9,634 bases of DNA, from positions 1 through 9,634 of the forward strand of contig JAJAYN010000057.1 in NCBI GenBank assembly GCA_026786225.1, given 5' to 3'. Made by a program: the position numbers and the translations under genes. The notes beneath the pieces are model-generated. The model searched no databases, was not told where the DNA came from, and saw only the letters and a program-made list of their open reading frames with translations. This stretch comes from Burkholderiales bacterium (lineage in GTDB: Bacteria > Pseudomonadota > Gammaproteobacteria > Burkholderiales > Usitatibacteraceae). Shown piece by piece: positions 5,505 to 9,634 of the stretch. Position 1 is the first letter of the stretch. Each line of letters begins with the position of its first letter.

Positions 5505-8342
5505 TCATCCCGAGAACGCCTGCCCACCCCCGTAACTCGATATTGCAGTCACCTGTCCGCCGCGACTGATTTTCACTGCGCAGTATTTTACTTCCGCAAT
5601 TTTTCCAATCGGATCTAGCGCTGCATTGGTCAAAAGATTGGCCGCAGCTTCGTAAAAGGCGAATGGGATAAACACCGCGCCCGTCGGCGTGCCTTCGTCA
5701 GCGCGTGACTTGAGCGAAATTGCGCCTCGTCGTGATTGGACGGTAATGACGTCCCCCGCAAGTGCGCCGATCTGCGCGAGATCCAATGGGTGTATCGACG
5801 CCACGGCTTCAGGCTCGATCGCGTCCAGTACCGAGGCACGCCGCGTCATGGACCCCGTGTGCCAGTGTTCGAGCTGCCGACCGGTAATGAGAACGAATGG
5901 ATAGTCAGCGTCCGGCCGCTCGTTGGCCGGAATGATATCGGCGGGAACAAATTTCGCACGGCCAGTCGGTGTCGGGAACTCTTTGGTGAACACAACAGGT
6001 TGGCCCGGATCTTCATCGCCTGCACACGGGTAAGTCACGGAGGATTCGCGTTCCAACCGCTCCCAGGAGATACCGGCCATCGAATTCATCGCCTGGCGCA
6101 TCTCGTTGTAGACAGCAGCCACGCCACTCTCCTGACCTTGATAACGCCAATCCACGCCAAGACGCTTCGCCAGTTGCTGAATGATCCATAAATCCTGTCT
6201 CGCATCCCCGGGCAGATCCAGCGCGCGACGGCCGAGCTGCACCATGCGATCTGTGTTTGTGACGGTACCCGTCTTTTCGGGCCAGGCAGAAGCCGGCAGG
6301 ACAACGTCGGCAAGATACGCCGTTTCTGTGAGAAAAATATCCTGCACCACCAGCATTTCCAGTTTCGCAAGGCCGGCCCGTGCGTGATTAGCATCGGGGT
6401 CCGACATCGCCGGGTTTTCGCCCATCACATACATGCCCTTGATCTTTCCATCATAGGCCGCATCCATGATTTCGACCACCGTCAAGCCGGGCTTGGGATC
6501 AAGCGTTGTGTCCCAGAGCTTTTCGAAGCGCGCGAATGCTTCCGGATCATCGACGCGCTTGTAATCCGGAAACATCATCGGAATCAAGCCGGCATCGGAT
6601 GCACCCTGCACATTGTTCTGCCCACGCAGCGGGTGCAGGCCGGTACCGGGCCGGCCGATCTGGCCCGTCATCAATGTCAGCGCGATCAGGCAGCGTGCAT
6701 TGTCGGTGCCATGCACATGTTGCGAGATACCCATGCCCCAGAGAATCATCGATCCTTTGGAGGTGGCAAAGGTACGCGCGACTTCACGCAGCGTCTCAGC
6801 GGGAATGCCACACAGCGGTGCCATTTTTTCAGGGCTGTAGTTCTTCGCGTTTTCCTTCAGTGCCTCAAAGTTAGCTGTGCGCTCACGAATGAAGTCCTCG
6901 TTCACCAAGCCCTCATCGATGATGGTGTGGATCATCGCGTTCAGCAACGCGACATCGGTGTCGGCTTTGAATTGCAGCGCGCGCCAGGCGTGACGACCGA
7001 GTTCAGTCCCTCGCGGGTCGGCGACGATAAGTTTTGCGCCATTCTTCACCGCGTTTTTTATCCATGTTGCCGCGACCGGATGGTTCGACGTCGGATTCGC
7101 ACCGATCAGGAAAATAACTTCAGCATTGGCGACATCGGAGACCTGATTGGAGACCGCACCTGATCCCACACCTTCAAGCAATGCCGCGACGGATGAGGCA
7201 TGGCAAAGGCGCGTGCAGTGGTCAACGTTGTTCGTTCCGAAGCCGGTGCGCACCAGCTTTTGAAATAGATACGCCTCTTCGTTGCTACCCTTGGCGCTAC
7301 CGAATCCCGCCAATGCATTGTTGCCATGGGTGTCGCGAATTTTCGCGAGTGTGAGTCCGGCCAGATCGAGCGCTTCTTCCCATGTGGCTTCGCGAAATAC
7401 CTCGCGCCAGTTTTCCGGATCGAGCTTGAAGTCCGCCGTCTTGGCAACACCCTCTTTGCGGATCAATGGTTTTGTCAGCCGTTGCTGATGGTGCGCGTAA
7501 TCAAAGCCATAGCGGCCTTTGACGCAAAGGCGATTATGGTTCGAGGGACCGTCGCGCCCCTCGACGCGAATGATGGTGTTGTCTTTGACGTGATAGGTGA
7601 GCTGACAACCGACGCCGCAGTATGGACACACACTATCCACCGTCTTGTCGGCCACCACCTGATACGCCTCTTTGGCCGGTGACAGCGCACCAGTCGGGCA
7701 AGCCTGCACACATTCGCCGCAGGCCACGCAGGTAGAGATACCCATGGGATCATCCAGATCAAACACGATTTTCGACTGCGCGCCACGGAACGCGTAACCG
7801 ATCACATCGTTCACCTGCTCTTCGCGGCAAGCGCGCACGCAGCGCGTGCACTGGATACAGGCGTCGAGATTGACGCTCATGGCAGGATGCGAAAAGTCAG
7901 CCGAATTTGCCAAACCCGGTTGCAGGCGCGGCTTGAAGCGGGACGTGGTGACGCCAAGCTTTTGCGCCCACATCGTCAGTTCGTTGGCGCCCGGCTTGTA
8001 ATCCTTGGGCGGCGCGTCGGACGTCAGCAGTTCCAGCACCATCTTCTGCGAAGCTTCTGCGCGCGGCGAATTGGTGTTCACTTCCATCCCGTTCGCAGGA
8101 TGACGGCAGCAAGATGGTGCGAGCACACGTTCGCTCTTGATTTCGACGACGCATGCGCGGCAATTGCCGTCTGGACGATAGCCGGGCTTGTAGCAAAGGT
8201 TCGGAATGTCGATGCCTTGCTGCTTGGCGATCTCTATCAGCGTCTGGTCAGCCAGCGCGGTAATTTTCTTGCCGTCGAGCGTGAATTCGACTTCTTCGGC
8301 GCGGATGATGGGTTCACATGTTACGTCCGGGGCGTTCATCAT
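5505..8342 (-). CDS. fdsA: NAD-dependent formate dehydrogenase, molybdenum catalytic subunit FdsA
   Basis: A 945-residue cytoplasmic subunit that oxidises formate to CO2 at a molybdenum bis-guanine-dinucleotide centre and passes electrons through iron-sulfur clusters to FdsB. From the N-terminus: a ferredoxin-like [2Fe-2S] domain (C50, C61, C64, C78); two [4Fe-4S] motifs, CIQCTRCVRAC (162-172) and CVACGECVQAC (205-215); a further [4Fe-4S] site, CPYCGVGC (239-246) with C273; then the molybdopterin oxidoreductase core. RLCH places the Mo-ligand C380 next to conserved H381; the enzyme uses Cys, not selenocysteine. C-terminal residues, including RQLEHWHTGSMTRR, form the dinucleotide-binding domain. 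Length fits known FdsA proteins (about 950). Two ATGs lie in tandem; the first overlaps the fdsB stop by 4 bases, while GAGA at 8350-8347 is 4 bases from the first and 7 from the second, so the second ATG (8339) may be used. No fdsC or fdsD follows. Confidence 0.96.
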   Translation of the reverse strand: MMNAPDVTCEPIIRAEEVEFTLDGKKITALADQTLIEIAKQQGIDIPNLCYKPGYRPDGNCRACVVEIKSERVLAPSCCRHPANGMEVNTNSPRAEASQKMVLELLTSDAPPKDYKPGANELTMWAQKLGVTTSRFKPRLQPGLANSADFSHPAMSVNLDACIQCTRCVRACREEQVNDVIGYAFRGAQSKIVFDLDDPMGISTCVACGECVQACPTGALSPAKEAYQVVADKTVDSVCPYCGVGCQLTYHVKDNTIIRVEGRDGPSNHNRLCVKGRYGFDYAHHQQRLTKPLIRKEGVAKTADFKLDPENWREVFREATWEEALDLAGLTLAKIRDTHGNNALAGFGSAKGSNEEAYLFQKLVRTGFGTNNVDHCTRLCHASSVAALLEGVGSGAVSNQVSDVANAEVIFLIGANPTSNHPVAATWIKNAVKNGAKLIVADPRGTELGRHAWRALQFKADTDVALLNAMIHTIIDEGLVNEDFIRERTANFEALKENAKNYSPEKMAPLCGIPAETLREVARTFATSKGSMILWGMGISQHVHGTDNARCLIALTLMTGQIGRPGTGLHPLRGQNNVQGASDAGLIPMMFPDYKRVDDPEAFARFEKLWDTTLDPKPGLTVVEIMDAAYDGKIKGMYVMGENPAMSDPDANHARAGLAKLEMLVVQDIFLTETAYLADVVLPASAWPEKTGTVTNTDRMVQLGRRALDLPGDARQDLWIIQQLAKRLGVDWRYQGQESGVAAVYNEMRQAMNSMAGISWERLERESSVTYPCAGDEDPGQPVVFTKEFPTPTGRAKFVPADIIPANERPDADYPFVLITGRQLEHWHTGSMTRRASVLDAIEPEAVASIHPLDLAQIGALAGDVITVQSRRGAISLKSRADEGTPTGAVFIPFAFYEAAANLLTNAALDPIGKIAEVKYCAVKISRGGQVTAISSYGGGQAFSG
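8339..8342 (-). other. ATGA overlap between fdsB stop and fdsA start
   Basis: The fdsB TGA occupies 8341-8339 and the first fdsA ATG 8342-8340, indicating co-transcription and coupled translation of the two subunits, which are expected in equal amounts in the enzyme. Confidence 0.85.
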
Positions 8343-9634
8343 GAAATCTCGTGCGAAAAATGTTTGATGACGCAGCGAATCGGGTTCGGTGCGGCCTGCC
8401 CCAGGCCGCAGATCGACGCATCGACCATCACCTGGGACAACTCCTCAAGCAGCCCGGTTCGCCATTTCGACTCGGCCAGCAGGTGCACCGCTTTTTCGGT
8501 GCCGACACGACATGGCGTGCATTGCCCGCAACTTTCGTGCTCGAAGAACTGCATGAGGTTCAACGCGGCATCGCGCGCCGTGTCACGATCCGACAAAATC
8601 ACCACTGCAGCTGAGCCGATGAAGCAGCCGTGCGGTTGCAGGGTGTCGAAGTCGAGCGGGATATCGCCCATGCTGGCAGGCAGAATGCCGCCGGATGCGC
8701 CGCCGGGAAGATAGGCATAAAAACTTTGCCCGTCCGGCATACCACCGCAGTATTCATCGATCAATTCCTTCACCGTGATGCCCGCCGGTGCCAGCTTCAC
8801 GCCGGGATTTTTCACGCGGCCTGATACGGAAAATGATCGCAAGCCCTTGCGACCATTGCGACCCTGATCGGCAAACCACGCTGCGCCTTTTTCGAGGATA
8901 TCGCGCACCCAGTAAAGCGTTTCAAAATTGTGTTCCAGCGTCGGGCGACCAAACAAACCGACTTGTGCCACGTACGGTGGGCGCAAGCGAGGCATGCCTC
9001 GCTTGCCCTCAATCGATTCGATCATTGCTGACTCTTCACCGCAGATGTAGGCACCGGCACCGCGCCGCAGTTCGATCAATGGCAGTTTCACGCCACCAGG
9101 TGGACTGGCGATGAGCTTGGCGAGTTCCGCCTGCAACAGATTGCGGCACGCATGGTATTCATCGCGCAAGTAGACGTAAATTGCGTCGATGCGAACTATT
9201 TTTGCGGCGATCAGCATGCCTTCCAGAAAACGGTGCGGGTCGCGTTCGAGGTAGTAGCGATCCTTGAAAGTACCTGGCTCGCCTTCGTCGATATTTACCG
9301 CAATCAACCGCGGCGCAGCTTCACCTCTGACAATGCGCCATTTGCGGCCGGTCGGAAATCCTGCACCACCGAGGCCGCGCAATCCTGAATGCTCCATCTC
9401 AACGAGCACCGTTTCGGCAGCGCGTTTCTCGTTGAGAACGTCGAGATAAATGCGATAGCCGCCGTCAGCCTGGTATTGCGCATAATCCACAAACTTGACA
9501 TCAATGCCTGGTACACCGCGTGTTTGCGCGTTCTTCACCGCGTTCGCGACGCGCTCTACCGTTGCGTCGCCGAAAGCATTGTGCCCTACGCACACAGCAG
9601 GTGCCTCGGAGCAACGCCCGATGCAGGGTGCGGG
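8339..9634 (-). CDS. fdsB: NAD-dependent formate dehydrogenase, flavoprotein (diaphorase) subunit FdsB (partial, N-terminus off the right edge)
   Basis: The visible 431 residues are the end of a NuoE-like thioredoxin-fold [2Fe-2S] domain fused to a NuoF-like domain; this subunit takes electrons from FdsA and reduces NAD+ to NADH. The frame is open to the right edge and begins PAPCIGRCSEAPAVCVGHN, where CIGRC (9625-9611) is the second cysteine pair of the [2Fe-2S] site. A GTG at 9595 is an internal Val codon, not the start, because this conserved motif lies upstream of it in frame. Then come the Gly-rich FMN/NAD motif GLGGAGFPTGRKW, NIDEGEPGTFKDR, the nucleotide-binding GAYICGEESAMIESIEG, and the [4Fe-4S] motif SCGQCTPC with its fourth Cys in ASICGLGQAAP. 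Compared with FdsB proteins of about 520 residues, roughly 85-90 are missing. Gene order implies fdsG upstream, outside the window. Confidence 0.95.
   Translation of the reverse strand, partial: PAPCIGRCSEAPAVCVGHNAFGDATVERVANAVKNAQTRGVPGIDVKFVDYAQYQADGGYRIYLDVLNEKRAAETVLVEMEHSGLRGLGGAGFPTGRKWRIVRGEAAPRLIAVNIDEGEPGTFKDRYYLERDPHRFLEGMLIAAKIVRIDAIYVYLRDEYHACRNLLQAELAKLIASPPGGVKLPLIELRRGAGAYICGEESAMIESIEGKRGMPRLRPPYVAQVGLFGRPTLEHNFETLYWVRDILEKGAAWFADQGRNGRKGLRSFSVSGRVKNPGVKLAPAGITVKELIDEYCGGMPDGQSFYAYLPGGASGGILPASMGDIPLDFDTLQPHGCFIGSAAVVILSDRDTARDAALNLMQFFEHESCGQCTPCRVGTEKAVHLLAESKWRTGLLEELSQVMVDASICGLGQAAPNPIRCVIKHFSHEIS

Noticed and set aside
6384..7163. A 259-codon open frame on the plus strand inside fdsA
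   Set aside because: It lies wholly antisense to the conserved FdsA core, has no recognisable domain, and is explained by codon bias of the real gene.
7887..8714. A 275-codon plus-strand open frame across the fdsA/fdsB junction
   Set aside because: It is antisense to two well-supported genes and its translation, rich in Arg, His and Cys, resembles no protein family.
9593..9595. GTG at 9595 as the start of fdsB
   Set aside because: The in-frame upstream sequence encodes the conserved CIGRC cysteine motif of the NuoE-like domain, so the gene continues off the right edge.

Overview
The window is bacterial chromosomal DNA, moderately GC-rich and densely packed, with protein families that suggest a betaproteobacterium, probably in the Burkholderiales. 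That assignment is an inference from an FdsA/FdsB-type soluble NAD-dependent formate dehydrogenase, a Cache-linked class III cyclase and overall codon style. No rRNA, tRNA, CRISPR array, transposase or phage gene was seen.

Left part (1-2262, minus strand): two genes joined by a 4-base ATGA overlap. The upstream gene (2262-1468) encodes a small two-helix membrane protein with a periplasmic sensor-like domain and no recognisable output domain. The downstream gene (from 1471, running off the left edge) encodes a protein with the same transmembrane-periplasmic-transmembrane layout, followed by a cytoplasmic linker and the first half of a major facilitator (MFS) transporter. The two sensor portions look like distant paralogues, so this is a candidate paired sensor plus sensor-transporter unit.

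Middle (2263-2908): a long divergent intergenic region of about 650 bases, with a possible 35-codon small ORF behind a good Shine-Dalgarno sequence, a few repeated CCGGAT-type motifs and a weak promoter candidate. Then 2909-5440 (plus strand) encodes an 843-residue membrane adenylate cyclase: periplasmic double Cache sensor, HAMP-like linker, complete class IIIb cyclase catalytic domain, a TPR-like helical hairpin and a C-terminal cyclic-nucleotide-binding domain.

Right part (5505-9634, minus strand): fdsA and the larger part of fdsB, overlapping by 4 bases. They encode the molybdenum catalytic subunit and the flavoprotein diaphorase subunit of NAD-dependent formate dehydrogenase. Transcription runs right to left, so fdsG would be expected beyond the right edge. 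The accessory genes fdsC and fdsD, often found just after fdsA, are not there: only 64 bases separate fdsA from the convergent cyclase gene.

Functionally the window holds a sensory half (periplasmic sensing feeding cAMP synthesis and, possibly, transport) and a metabolic half (formate oxidation to CO2 with NADH formation). The two halves converge and nothing in the sequence links them. The most unusual element is the sensor-MFS fusion with its stand-alone sensor partner, divergent from a Cache cyclase that carries its own putative product-binding domain.
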